This document shows, piece by piece, positions 25,501 through 63,284 of a stretch of DNA of 64,000 nt (positions within the stretch are counted from its first letter, which is position 1; every line of letters starts with the position of its first letter). The notes beneath the pieces were generated by a model. The model worked only from the letters and a program-made list of their open reading frames with translations. It was not told where the DNA came from and ran no database searches. Made by a program: the position numbers and the translations under genes. Source of the stretch: Halisarca cf. caerulea (Eukaryota > Porifera > Demospongiae > Chondrillida > Halisarcidae); contig CAUJGJ010000222.1 in assembly GCA_963170055.1 (NCBI GenBank), positions 62,001 through 126,000 of the forward strand, read 5' to 3'.

Positions 25501-25943
25501 TTGCAGACCATGGGAAAGAGGTGGTCTTCCTTGAGTCACACACAGACCACAGACGGCAACATCACATGTGTATTGAGTGCATTCCTTTAGGGTTGGACGT
25601 GGGGCAGACGGCCCCCATGTACTTCAAAAAGGCCATTTTGGAATCAGAAGAGGAATGGTCTGTGAACAAGAAACTTGTGGAATTAAAGTTACATGGTACA
25701 CGGGGTGCCATTCCTAATGGGCTGCCATTTTTTGCCATTGAATTTGGAATAGGCAGTGGATTTGCACATGTCATTGAGGATAGACAAGCCTTTCCATTTT
25801 ACTTTGGTAAAGAAGTCATTGGCGGGATGCTGGATGTGGAGCCTAAACTTTGGAAGAATCCTCGCGTTGAGAACTTTGCTCAGCAGAAGAAGAAGGTTTT
25901 GGGCTTTGCAGAATGGTGGAACCCTTTTGACATTTCTAATTAA
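22546..25943 (+). CDS. CWF19L2: CWF19-like protein 2, spliceosome-associated
   Basis: CWF19L2 belongs to the CwfJ/Cwf19 family, which acts with late-stage spliceosomes in the nucleus. The model is join(22546..22641, 23250..25943), phase 0, 929 residues. Exon 1 encodes MAAPRFISQREIEAARKEKK and exon 2 opens with a lysine-rich stretch ending GEDKWILPS, as in the human protein. The invariant motif ELNPYWKDGG is at about residue 190 and AERWG follows. The C-terminal CwfJ domains fill residues about 706-929: CYLCFG, HHCLLSP, HHMCIECIP, PMYFKKAILESEEEWS, FAHVIED, GGMLDVEPKLW, and FAEWWNPFD at the end. The start was chosen because the same frame upstream of 22546 is antisense to GNPTG exons. Odd: two in-frame 21-nt repeat tracts sit in the middle, which the human protein lacks. 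CAPN7 begins 178 bp downstream on the same strand. Confidence 0.95.
24189..24362 (+). repeat. In-frame 21-nt repeat in CWF19L2, unit HQEEGRR
   Basis: Eight tandem 21-nt units inside the coding exon encode HQEEGRR and close variants (CQEEGRK, HQEEDRR, HQEEGGR, HREEGRK). The protein consequence is a charged, probably disordered segment. The period is a multiple of three, so copy number can vary without breaking the frame. Confidence 0.95.
24384..24510 (+). repeat. In-frame 21-nt repeat in CWF19L2, unit DVDRRYQ
   Basis: Six tandem 21-nt units encode DVDRRYQ, with the last changed to GVDRRYS. This tract is separate in sequence from the HQEEGRR tract some 20 bp upstream but has the same length. 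Five of the units are nearly identical at nucleotide level, so the expansion is recent. Confidence 0.95.
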
Positions 25944-26121
25944 AGCCATGTGCTAAATTTAGCTGTTCATGCATGACGTTTGTATCACGTGAATTTGATT
26001 AAAATGGCTCTCCTTTAGTTCCTGTTCGAGGTACAAGCTAAGTGTACGACGGTAGGTCTGTTTGAGAATACAACACTTCGGAATTCTCTTCTTGCCTACT
26101 GAAGGGTTGTTGCTAGTTATC

Positions 26122-40591
<14,470 letters not shown>

Positions 40592-40879
40592 TCTATGCAA
40601 GAGGTTTACTTGTGGAATGTCCACACACACTCAAGGCTTTGTATCCAACCAATTTACCTGACAGTCATCCTGTTAAAAATAATACTGTAAGGAATATTAA
40701 TTTCTGGAAGTCTGATATTAATTTCAATTTGTAAATGAATTTTAGAATTTTTTGTAATTGATATCGGTATAAAATTATGTGAACTCATGATGTTTATTTG
40801 AGCCTTCATTAAGTCACTGCAACTACCTGTCCACACCAGTTCATTTCCATGGGACTTCCTTTTGATGTTGGAATGTGTA

Positions 40880-41060
40880 CGTTGAGATAGTACACCCATG
40901 GCTGTACAGGTGAGATAGTACACCCACGGCTGTACAGGTGAGATAGTACACTCCGCGGCTGTACAGGTGAGATAGTACACCCGTGGCTGTACAGGTGAGA
41001 TAGTACACCCGTGGCTGTACAGGTGAGATAGTACACCCGTGGCTGTACAGGTGAGACAGG
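40880..41060. repeat. 28-bp minisatellite downstream of CAPN7
   Basis: Six to seven copies of GTGAGATAGTACACCCGTGGCTGTACAG. Each junction reads CTGTACAG|GTGAGATAG, which looks like an exon end joined to a donor. It lies about 290 bp after the CAPN7 stop and no exon was found to use it. Confidence 0.9.
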
Positions 41061-41691
41061 TGTTCAGTACAAGGAACCGTATTGAACACAGCGCAGTGGA
41101 AACTTCTTGTACTGACCTTGAAACACTGCTCCTCCTCCTCCCCCCTCCCCCCTCCCCTACACAGAGAACTCTGGCATGATATATATACTTCACTTTATAA
41201 GTTTATGGGAAGCACTTGAGGAGATTAATATATTATGCCTTTCCTTGTGCATACTGTCACAGCCTGTAACTGTATTGTACTTGTTGTGTCCATAGTGTAA
41301 CCATCAGTCAAAAACAATTATTTTATCAACAGGGAAACTGTACAGGGAACTTCTTGTTACTTTCACAAAGGCTGGATACGGAGATCCACTGTACCAATGT
41401 AGCATGATCTAGTCCGCTCTATTATGATTATGTATTTGATTTGATAAAATACACTTGAAACATGCACCATTCGACACCACCAAAATAGTGTATTCTAATA
41501 GTAAGCTGCCCTGTTTATGGTTTCGGAGGATTCAAACGTATATATACGGATGTCAATGTGACTGTGAGGGGTGTGAATGGGGGCAAGCGCAGAGCAATGG
41601 TGCCCTCTGCTAGGTGACTACACTTCCAGCTTACCAAGCATCACGTGATTCTAAATGTTGTCACTTAGCAACGGTCCCTTGGCCCAGAATT

Positions 41692-46284
<4,593 letters not shown>

Positions 46285-46413
46285 CACATGCTAAACTTTG
46301 CAACAAAGATTTTGTATCAAAGTCGTCATTCACATTACAGTCAAAAAATGTAAAAAAAATTAAATAATATTTAATCTCATAGCCAAGCATATGATTTATA
46401 CAGATCAGGACTG

Positions 46414-47520
46414 TCAAATAAAAGGAGTTAAATGTACAATGTCTACACTGTCCGTCAATCCTTTCTCACTCATGTGACCTCCAAGTAATATCAGCCTTCT
46501 TCCACCAACAATGACTACAGCAGGTCTGTATCGGACCTGGGAAAGATGTAACAGCTCGTGCCATGTTTCTCTGTTGGAAGAGTAAGCCAATACACCCCTG
46601 CTGTCACAGTCTTCATCTGTCGTGGACCCACCCACTACAATAAGTGTGTCAAGGTGAGTGGCTAGGGTAGCCATCTTTACAGGGACATCACAATATTTTG
46701 TCCAAAAGGAATTATCAGTTTTTTGATGCCTTGAGTAGCTCTTAATACTCTCCAAAGACGCTTCATAAAGAATCCAATTCTCTTGACCACAAGCGTCGAA
46801 TCCCAAACCAACAATCAACTTGCCATCTGCTACAACCACCTGAGGACATTCCAGAGTCTTTGGGAGTGGAGGGAGGGTTATCCACCGAGGCTTGGTGGAG
46901 GTAGTGTCTAGGAACTCTACAGTCGCAGTTCGTCCTTTGGACGTTAACCCTCCCGCCACAACGAAGTAATCCTGAAAACCGAGCGCTCCAGCTCTACAGC
47001 GCCCTAAGTTCAAAGGAGGTAAGGAATTCTCCCACCTGTTCTCTCGAAACGTATACACGCTTGTTGACATCTGCCCGGAGCCCACAGGGCGTTTGTTAGT
47101 TACATAAAGTCCCCCCAATAAGTGAACGCTCCCGCCAACGGTTGCCAAGGAGAAGAAGCTGACGGGAAACTCGCACTGCGGTAGCTCCGACCAACAACCT
47201 CCATTGTAGTCCAAACGATAAACAGTAGTGGGCGGCCGACCTGCCTCGCTCTGACTACCTCCACCGATGTACACAGCGCCGTTCAAAGTGGAAGAAGACA
47301 AAGAACTCATCTTTTTCGGCATGCAAGGAGGTTGTGCAGTAATCTGTTGCAGAAAGAAAGTTGATCATCACAAGACTACACGTACCTGGGAAGCAATTCA
47401 GACTCTTACCTCTACATAACCGGATTCCTCCATGTCTTCAGCGGCTCTCCTGTCTCTTCGCGCGGTTCTAGGTCTGCTCCATCGACTCGAAAGAGTTCCT
47501 TCAGTGGTCGTTACGGGCAT
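46414..47520 (-). CDS. Kelch-repeat protein
   Basis: A beta-propeller protein of the kelch superfamily with no BTB or other N-terminal domain, so probably a stand-alone propeller used for protein binding. The specific partner is unknown. The model is complement(46414..47343, 47410..47520), 346 residues. Exon 1 encodes an arginine-rich leader MPVTTTEGTLSSRW... of 37 residues, and exon 2 starts ITAQPPC. Kelch blades are visible as repeated hydrophobic-Gly-Gly strands followed later by Tyr and Trp: AVYIGGGS, VHLLGGLY, FVVAGGLT, LIVVGGST and LILLGGHM, with spaced W residues (CWSELP, RWENSLP, RWITLPPLP, TWHELLHL). About five to six blades fit. The intron is only 66 bp. The gene is head to head with the seven-helix membrane protein gene, with 200 bp between the start codons. 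Confidence 0.85.
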
Positions 47521-47720
47521 GTTTACTACGAGTCCACACGCCATCGAGTAAGATACAAGCTAACAATACCAAGCCAGCAGCTGACTGGATCTTCTTATGA
47601 GCTATAATATAGCACACTTATCATTCCAGGAACACTTTCCGAAACAGTGATTTCCGAGAAAACCGTTCTTGGAATATTACGTCATACAATATTCTTATCG
47701 AGTGTGGGCGCGTCCCCAAA
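47521..47720. promoter_or_regulatory. Probable shared promoter, kelch gene / seven-helix gene
   Basis: Two start codons face away from each other 200 bp apart. The interval includes TGGGCGCGTCCCC close to the plus-strand start. A shared promoter is inferred from spacing alone. Confidence 0.5.
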
Positions 47721-55389
<7,669 letters not shown>

Positions 55390-55889
55390 CTGTGACGGGA
55401 CATGACCAACACCCTCCACCCAAACATGATTGGTCTTAGAAAGTGTTTGCATGAATTTGTACTTTTGTGTGTTTATGTAGAGGAAGTGCCAAACACTTTG
55501 ATATTGTGTGAATATAGAAGATTACAAGATCATGTAGAAAACCCACTTGATGTGTATTGTGCAATTTCTATTCATATTAATACTCAAGGAATAATATATT
55601 TAAACAATTCACACACATATCAACAGTATATATATGTATATACTATAGTAAAAGTAAACATTATATACAACATGTATAAATGTCCATGCCAACGCACACA
55701 CAATGTGTGTGTTATTTATAACACGTAACCCTTCCAATGGTGAGAGATGCAGACTAGGGGAGTTTGAACACTATAACGTATTAGATTTCATTCAGTGAGT
55801 TCTCTTTGTTAATCTGCAAACAGGAAGATTAATGCTGTCAATGACGAACTCACGCGGTGCAGGCCACAAACATCACATGCACACGTACA

Positions 55890-56300
55890 AAGACCAGTGA
55901 ACTGCGGCCACGTACAAAGACCAGTGCATGAACTGGGGCCACGTACAAAGACCAGTGAACTGGGGCCACAGGACAAAGACCAGTGAACTGGGGCCACAGG
56001 ACAAAGACCAGTGAACTGGGGCCACAGGACAGACCAGTGAACTGGGGCCACAGGACAAAGACCAGTGAACTGGGGCCACAGGACAAAGACCAGTGAACTG
56101 GGGCCACAGGACAAAGACCAGTGAACTGGGGCCACAGGACAGACCAGTGAACTGGGGCCACAGGACAAAGACCAGTGAACTGGGGCCACAGGACAAAGAC
56201 CAGTGAACTGGGGCCACAGGACAAAGACCAGTGAACTGCGGCCACAGGACAAAGACCAGTGAACTGCGGTCACGTACAAAGACCAGTGAACTGCGGTCAC
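55890..56300. repeat. 28-bp minisatellite between convergent genes
   Basis: About 15 copies of AGACCAGTGAACTGGGGCCA continuing CAGGACAA, with some units shortened by loss of AAAG. It lies between the 3' ends of the seven-helix gene and PTTG1IP. Minus-strand open frames (SLVFVLWPQFTG) are repeat translations. Confidence 0.95.
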
Positions 56301-56418
56301 ATGACTACACACAATGCAAGTTGAATATACTTATGAATAGCAAATCTGCTTACAACAAATAATCAAATACATCATTGTTCAGTGTGTTCTATTTCATTAT
56401 AGCAAATATTTAGTATTA

Positions 56419-56537
56419 TTAAAATCTCTGATACCCACTCTCTTGGGTTCCGCTGTCGTCGAAGAGTCCTGCAAGGCAATGGAAGGGGTAAGACATAGCA
56501 CATCAATACAGAAACAGTGCATATATGTGTGCACATG

Positions 56538-56605
<68 letters not shown>

Positions 56606-58140
56606 CATGCAAACAGAAAAGTACAACAATGCATGTCCTTTCATGCATACAGCAATGGAACTGACCATATTTCTTCTTGATCTCTTCACGACGATTTGCT
56701 TTCTCTTCTCTCTTCCTTGCATGCTCATCCTTGATAGCTTCCCGCTCCCTTTGGTACTGGTACTCAGCTCTGGCCACCCGTCTGTGTACATACAGGGATG
56801 CACACACATCAACTCTACAGTCAACCACAGCATCACAAACCACCTACGTACGTATATGCAGGGCTAGAAATAGCAGTCTACCATCTGCCATTTTCTGAGC
56901 AAAAAACGGATACGACTGACCAAAATCAAGCTGGGTCATTTGGCCCATCAACACTTCTCTGCATTGTCATGGTTCAGTGTTAGAGATTCAATTGTGCGCA
57001 TTACAAAATCACTCACGAGCACAAATGGCTGATCAATCTTCAAAATGTCCTACCAATACAATTCTGGGTCAGCCGTTTGTCCTACCAAGAGTCAAATGCT
57101 ATTTCTATGGCTGTGTATGTCACACCCCCATCACACCCACCAGCTGCTTGTCACACATCCATCACACCCACCAGCTGCTTGTTTCACTCTGTCACACCCA
57201 CCAACTGCTTGCCCCACCCCCATCACACCCACCAGCTGTTTATCACACACACATTACACCTACCAGCTGCTTATCCCACCTTTAATACACCTAATAGCTG
57301 ATTGTTTCATCCCCATCACACTCACCAGCTACTTGCCCACCCCCTCACATCTACGTACCAGCTGCTTGTCCCACCCCTAACACACCTACCAACTGCTTGT
57401 TCCACCCCACCTACACACCCATGCCTCACATTCAGCACATAACTCACTCCTTGCGCCTTCTCCTACAGCAGCAAGCAATGCAACACACCAAGAAGCAGAG
57501 AACACCGATGATGAAGATGAGGAAGAGAGCTAATAGGACAGCAATGACAATCCCATTCACTGTGAAAAGACGACAGAAAAGAATATGACAATCCAAAACA
57601 TGGAGTAGAAAAACAGCAAATACCACATTATCTTTGCACACAACTTGATCCAATGATATTGGGTTCCCCATACATACACTCACAGGAACAGGTCAACCAC
57701 ACTTGTGTAATTAGCTATCGCATCCCCACACACCAGGGAATGTGCTCATATGTACGCAAAACACTGATCACTTACACACCATCTTGTACAAATCATTTGC
57801 CACACACACACACACACACACACACACAGCTACATTGGCATGTCACTCACAGACACACTGTCCCCACTTCCAATTGTATCCAGGACAGCTCTGTATGTCT
57901 GTCAAGAACTGTCCATTATTCACACTTTGACAGTTGTCATGATTGGGTGCAGGGGCATCACACCAGAAGCACTGAAAGTGGGCAAAACGCTATGTCACTA
58001 AAGGTAGTACAAGCCTCCTAGAGGTATGCATGCACATATGTACTTACGTACTTACTACAGAACACACTTCAACATGGAGTGTACACACATACGCATGCAG
58101 GCAAACATACGTACCTGTTTCCACCATACACAGAAACACA

Positions 58141-58173
<33 letters not shown>

Positions 58174-58655
58174 CTGTTTGACAAAACACTGCTGTAGTTT
58201 AACTTACATTGAGGATTTTCACACATTCATCACAGTTAGTACCATTCCTGCAGTCTGGACAGAGAAGACACAAGAGGTTAATCCATGTACAAGTCCCCTA
58301 CATCCAAACCAACTATACTTGCATGTACGTACATGTATGGGTGCACTTGTGTACAGTCACACCTCATGTATTTGACACTGGCTTATCAAAAAACCTCATT
58401 TAACACACCCTTCACTGTGAAACCCCACATCACTAAGCTGCGTACAATCCACCCTAATTCATCCTACACGTTCTATGAGGAACAGACAATGGCCTCTGCA
58501 GGTAGGACAACACTGGCTGGCATGCACAGATCTGCTGTTATCTACACTGTTGACAATATCTCATATGTATGCAAGCATGCACGCACACACATACAAATGT
58601 GCGTATGCATGCATGCACACACATACACATGCACACACACACAGCCACACCCAGT

Positions 58656-58696
<41 letters not shown>

Positions 58697-58861
58697 TCTC
58701 ACACACACAAACACACAACACACACAAACACTCGCACACACACAACACACACACAAACACTCGCACACATTCTCACACCCACAGACACACAATACACCCA
58801 CAACACACACAAACACACACACACAAACACACACACACACACACATTCTCACACACACACA

Positions 58862-58896
<35 letters not shown>

Positions 58897-58900
58897 TACA

Positions 58901-58963
<63 letters not shown>

Positions 58964-59911
58964 GCTCTTTTCACCGAGTAGGATGTTGTCACTTTACAGC
59001 AAACAATTTAAAGTGAAAAGTTGTAAACAATCAGAAAAACTAACTGTGCAAAGTGAACAACAGGAAATGTGCCAGTACCCAGGTTGACAATGTACCTAAT
59101 ACCAACTTGAGAGGTATGCCACACCAAGGAATGCCACTACTTGGTACAAGACAACCTCAAACAAACCACACATAAGGTCAGCTACCATCCACACAACACT
59201 TCATTACAGTTACCATCCTACAATGTTGCACACTATTGCAATGAATACAGTGTGCACTCAATTATGGGGCCATCCTAATATGTACATATTGTGGGGAAAA
59301 TATCATGATCAGGATGGCATGTAGAAATCGGGATGGCAGGTAGAGATCGGGATAGCATGTAGAGATCGGGATAGCATGTAGAGATCGGGATAGTATGTAG
59401 AGATCGGGATAGTATGTAGAGATCGGGATAGCATGTAGAGATTGGAATAGCATGTAGAGATTAGGACAACATGTAGAGATCGGGATAGTATGTAGAGATT
59501 GGGATAGCATGTAGAGATCGGGACAACATGTAGAGATCGGGATAGCATGTAGAGATCGGGATAGCATGTAGAGATCGGGATAGCATGTAGAGATCGGGAT
59601 GGTATGTAGAGATCGGGATAGTATGTAGAGATCGGGATAGCATGTAGAGATCAGGATAGCATGTAGAGATCGGGATAGAATGTAGAAGAATAGTACTTTT
59701 GGGTTTTTGGAATTGCGGCATTCTTCTATGGTCAAACCACACCATTATCTATGAAGGTACACTTGTTGTCATCCATTTTAAATCTCAAAGCAACACACCA
59801 TGCACCAGACACCATGCTAATCACATCACATGACTCCCACATGATCTAACACAAGCCACCATAGATGTCCTGGTAGCCTTCTATTGTCCATTTCACACAC
59901 ACACACACGCA

Positions 59912-59966
<55 letters not shown>

Positions 59967-60822
59967 ATTTCCCTGTACATCTGAACATATACAGCCTGGT
60001 CCGATCATAGATAATACAAACGGTACGTTTGTATTATCATAGATACTCAAACCCCTATGGTCCGATCGCGTTAGGACAAGCGAGGGTACACGTGCATATT
60101 TGACAATTTCAACAGAGAACAGAATATGTAGAGATACGAAAGTTAGGCATGACAAACAACTGCTTGCTAACAACTCTACCAGGAGTATCAGTAACGAATA
60201 AACTACAGGTGATGTGACAGCCGTGGCCACGCGAGTAGGTCTTATTAAAATAACTAAAAATTTAATAGATCAATAAAAGGGGGGCACACATGCGCACTGC
60301 CCAGGAAACAATCATGCATGTATTATTTACAGACTATAGAACAAGAGAAAAATCATGAAAACAAAACAAACAAAAAAGTACACAGTTCTATGATCAGAGT
60401 TATGGCCTGCATAAGCTGTTTGCCAGGGTACACGAATCAAGCCTGCATGGTCTGCCTTGTCGAGATCGGTACCCTCTAATGGCATAAAATAGAGTGGGGA
60501 GTAACCGGGTACGTATGTACGTACGTACACGCATTAACAATAGAAGGGCGCGGGTATGGATAGGCCAAGGGATAAAGGATATATCATCGCAAAAGACGTA
60601 AATACTTGCAGGAATTTGGCCCCTTGAAGTGAAGCGTAGAGATAAGTAAGAGCATACAATTTAATTGGGGTAAAGTTTCGACAACGATACACGCCTATAC
60701 AATTTCTATACTTCATTTCTTGTACATGAAATAATCATTAAAATATTACCTTGGCCCACAACAGGAGAAGAAAACAGAGAAAAGGCCACAACGGCTCCGA
60801 GTATCGCAATAAATCCCTTCAT
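56419..60822 (-). CDS. PTTG1IP: PTTG1-interacting protein (PBF-like)
   Basis: A small type I membrane protein. In vertebrates it binds securin (PTTG1) and helps traffic it. The model is complement(56419..56468, 56666..56781, 57448..57559, 57851..57971, 58208..58254, 60750..60822), all phases join, 172 residues (human 180). Residues 1-24 form a signal peptide (MKGFIAILGAVVAFSLF). Residues 25-80 are a PSI-type cysteine-rich domain: DCRNGTNCDECVKILNCFWC, then CPGYNWKWGQC. Residues about 83-108 are one membrane helix (GIVIAVLLALFLIFIIGVL) followed by cysteines (CCIACCC) and RRRRK, consistent with palmitoylation. Residues 118-160 form a charged coiled coil (EEIKKKYG at its end), and the tail ends ESGYQRF, as the vertebrate protein ends ...KYGLF plus a short tail containing ARF. 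Intron 1 is 2.5 kb and full of repeats. The gene faces the small plus-strand gene across 118 bp. Confidence 0.93.
56536..56604. repeat. (CA)n microsatellite, last PTTG1IP intron
   Basis: Pure CA dinucleotide inside the minus-strand intron 56469-56665. Shorter (CA)n runs lie at 57801-57828 and 58136-58170 in other introns. Confidence 0.97.
57120..57415. repeat. About 24-bp degenerate minisatellite, PTTG1IP intron
   Basis: Repeats of CATCACACCCACCAGCTGCT plus TGTC, with decay, lie next to the donor of the exon ending at 57448 (minus strand). This is the oldest-looking of the intronic arrays. Confidence 0.85.
58635..58962. repeat. (CA)n-rich microsatellite, PTTG1IP intron 1
   Basis: Interrupted CA dinucleotide with TTCTCACA and CACTCGCA sub-repeats. 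It makes long Thr/His frames that are not genes. Confidence 0.96.
59305..59692. repeat. 19-bp minisatellite, PTTG1IP intron 1
   Basis: About 20 copies of GAGATCGGGATAGCATGTA with single-base variants (ATAGTATG, ACAACATG, TTGG). From 59693 to 60749 the intron holds a short (CA)n/(CACG)n run at about 59896-59962 and a short hairpin at 60010-60038; nothing else is recognised. Confidence 0.96.
60010..60038. other. 13-bp inverted repeat with a 3-nt loop
   Basis: GATAATACAAACG, then GTA, then CGTTTGTATTATC: a perfect 13-bp stem in PTTG1IP intron 1. It may be a chance hairpin or the end of a small element. Confidence 0.8.
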
Positions 60823-60940
60823 CTTTTAGATCACAATCGCCTTCTTGTCTGAGCTCCAAACCTAAACTATGTATTACGTCATGTCATGTGACCTCTGCAA
60901 GCGGAAGTGTTATGACGTCATCGAGCGGGCGGGAGGAAAA
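60823..60940. promoter_or_regulatory. Probable shared promoter, PTTG1IP / small gene
   Basis: 118 bp separate two outward-facing start codons. The interval contains two TGACGTCA/TTACGTCA-like sites, ATTACGTCATG near 60870 and TATGACGTCATCG near 60910. The second is a perfect CRE-type palindrome (TGACGTCA). CREB/ATF-family binding is known for this motif; its use here is inferred. Confidence 0.6.
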
Positions 60941-62506
60941 ATGGAGGTATTTCTTTCTATGTGTGTACAGATACTACTGAATTTATCATCTTTTCTTTCA
61001 ATAGGATATTCAATGTGTAAAAAAGCTCAAAGAAGAGTTAATGAAGGATGTAAGTTTAAGACCCGATGCCTGCCTAGTGCAAGGCTATTTGTCATCGCTG
61101 GTAATCTCCCCCCCTATCTCAGGGCGAGAAAGAGATTCTCGATAGTTTTCCTATTAAGGCTGTAGAAGTGCATGAATTATTGAAGGTAGCTATGGCTGAT
61201 TACTGGCGTACACTTACTATTTGATTAGTATGTATGTATTTCACATCTCATTCATGCATCAGTCTAGTTTGTTCACAGTCGAAGATGAAGATTTGAAGAA
61301 TGACTGGACAAGCTGCGTTCTCATTCCAAATCATGCAGTTGCAGATGGGCCAAATGGAAGTGTAAATGAGACTGAGGTGTGTGGTATACTGTTAGTTTGC
61401 AGTTTCTAATCTGAACTGCAGTGACTGATGGTATGTAGAATTGAGAGACCAGGATGTGTGCACACACTTTTGGCTCACTCAGGGAGGCAGGGTGTGCTGT
61501 GTCCTTCAGCAGGGAAGTAGGGTGTGCTGTTTCCCTCAGCAGTGCTGTATGAGGTGTTGGTCAGATCCATTACTATTTTGTTTATTTCATGAAATTGAGA
61601 GAAAATTAGCCTTTTTACGTATGTCAAGCTTTTACTGCAAACTGCCAATGATATTGCAGCCGTCTGTGTTTGTGTACTGCCTGTATCCGTGCAAGGAGTA
61701 TTCGGTGGCACTGTTTGTTCTTGGTAGAGTTTACCAAAGAAGAGGAAGGTTGTGCCCAGAGAAGAGCAAAGTGGGTCATATGATCCTTCAAAACCGCTTT
61801 ATGGTGAGTGAACATGGTCTTGTTGGTGACCAGGTGCTGTCGTGATGGTCAGTGGGTTGTGGTCTTGTTGGTGACCAGGTGCAGTCATGATGGTCAGTGG
61901 GTTGTGGTCTTGTTGGTGACCAGGTGCAGTCATGATGGTCAGTGGTTTGTGGTCTTGTTGGTGACCAGGTGCAGTCATGATGGTCAGTGGGTTGTGGTGT
62001 TGTTGGTGACCAGGTGCTGTTATGATGGTCAGTGGGTTGTAGTCTTGTTGGTGACCAGGTGCAGTCATGATGGTCAGTGGGTTGTGGTCTTGTTGGTGGC
62101 CATGCACTGTCATGATGGTCAGTGGGTTGTGGTCTTGTTGGTGGCCATGTACTGTCATGATGGTCAGTGGTCTTGTGGTATACTGTAGTCAGTGGGTTGT
62201 GCTGGTGTGAGTATAGTCTTCTGTGTGGTTTTTTGTCATAAGTAGTTTGCTACTGTCCCTGTAGTAGCTGCACTATGGTTGTTAGCGTGCTACTGTCCCT
62301 GTAGTAGCTGCACTATGGTTGTTAGCGTGCTACTGTCCCTGTAGTAGCTGCACTATGGTTGTTAGCGTGCTACTGTCTCTGTAGTAGCTGCACTATGGTT
62401 GTTAGCGTCTACTGTCCCTGTAGTAGCTGCACTATGGTTGTTAGCTTGTTTTTAGATAATAAATGGCATTTCCTGTATGTGCTTACAGGGTTCTACCTTG
62501 GATTAA
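60941..62506 (+). CDS. Small intracellular protein, not recognised
   Basis: I do not recognise the family. The proposed exons are 60941..60946 (ATG GAG only), 61005..61185, 61263..61376, 61660..61803 and 62489..62506 (GSTLD then stop), giving about 153 residues: MEDIQCVKKLKEELMKDVSL at the start, then SFPIKAVEVHELLK, WTSCVLIPNHAVADG and YPCKEYSVALFVLGRVYQRR. There is no signal peptide and no clear membrane helix. Exon 2 is 181 nt and its frame breaks inside a run of seven C at 61108-61114. Removing one C opens the frame through VISPLSQGEKEIL. Alternatively 61101-61122 could be spliced out as a 22-nt intron. The last exon is weakly supported. The intron after exon 4 carries a minisatellite that resembles the donor. 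Confidence 0.55.
61804..62180. repeat. 45-bp minisatellite starting at a splice donor
   Basis: The donor ATG|GTGAGTGAACATGGTCTTG is followed by about eight 45-bp units that begin ATGGTCAGTGGGTTGTGGTC and continue TTGTTGGTGACCAGGTGCAG. The donor region aligns with the start of the unit (ATGGTGAGTG against ATGGTCAGTG), so it looks like unit zero of the array. Confidence 0.92.
62249..62450. repeat. 40-bp minisatellite
   Basis: About five near-identical copies of GCTACTGTCCCTGTAGTAGC continuing TGCACTATGGTTGTTAGCGT. From 62507 to 63008 nothing further is recognised. Confidence 0.95.
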
Positions 62507-63008
62507 CTTTTTGAGGTGGAAGCTTCAGTATTGCAGTGCATGTCTGTCGCACGAGACATGATTGTAGTTTTATATGTATGTGGCATCCTAGATATCTATA
62601 AATATATGCAGTGCAGTGATGTAAGGAGGTGCAGATATGTACATATGTGGTATTGTAGGGGTATATAACTAGGGATACTCCCCCAGGGAAATTTGAGTTT
62701 TTAGGTTATATAAGGTGGTATCTGAGGCCATTTTACACTATTCAAGGTTGATTTTGACACTCAAGTAGGGCCTTCTCTATAATAATTTGCACTACAGTTG
62801 GAATTTTTTGGGGTGGAAGCTTCCCCTACCCACCTCCCCCACTGGATATAGCCTGGCTAAATTGTTTGGTGTACTTACATTCAACTTGCGGTACTTCCCA
62901 TAGTAATTTTAACATGCTATGACAAACGAACGAATGGCAAATGAATGCTTGAACCCATGACGTCATAATATGACATTTTAAAAAAATTGTGCAACTTTTA
63001 TAAAGACA

Positions 63009-63284
63009 TTATCGCTGTGACTTGGTGAGCGATTCCTCAGATTCTTCCACAAGTTGGCGAAATAAACGAAACAAAATTTTGTCATCCTTGGCTATCTCGC
63101 TGTCAATGAAGTCCAGGATAGCACGCGTCTTGGTGTAGTCTTGCTTAGCCAAACCCTTTCTCGTCCACACACGCCGAGAAAGGGTCTGGTATTTATCCTG
63201 CCAAAAACTCTTCCACCCACGTTCGTTAATTTGACCGCAAACAGTAAACGATAAAAGAATAGCACAACAACAACAGCATTGTAG
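63009..63284 (-). CDS. Open reading piece without start, possible terminal exon
   Basis: In a frame different from the overlapping helicase relic, the minus strand is open for about 90 codons and ends at a TAA (63009-63011). Its last 70 residues look like real protein: QINERGWKSFWQDKYQTLSR, then TKTRAILDFIDSEI and LFRLFRQLVEESEESLTK. There is no ATG in the open stretch, so it would need an upstream exon. CTGAG at about 63285-63289 is a possible acceptor. I do not recognise the family. It may be the end of the helicase-containing element after a second frame change, or a chance frame. Confidence 0.4.
   Translation of the reverse strand, partial: LQCCCCCAILLSFTVCGQINERGWKSFWQDKYQTLSRRVWTRKGLAKQDYTKTRAILDFIDSEIAKDDKILFRLFRQLVEESEESLTKSQR

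Noticed and set aside
40880..41060. Micro-exons suggested by CTGTACAG|GTGAGA junctions
   Set aside because: All copies are identical repeat units of 28 bp with no open frame linking them to CAPN7 or the next gene.
59826..60230. Minus-strand frame with a hydrophobic start (MATAVTSPVVYSLLILLVEL)
   Set aside because: It lies in PTTG1IP intron 1, runs into a CA repeat and has no recognisable domain or splice partner.
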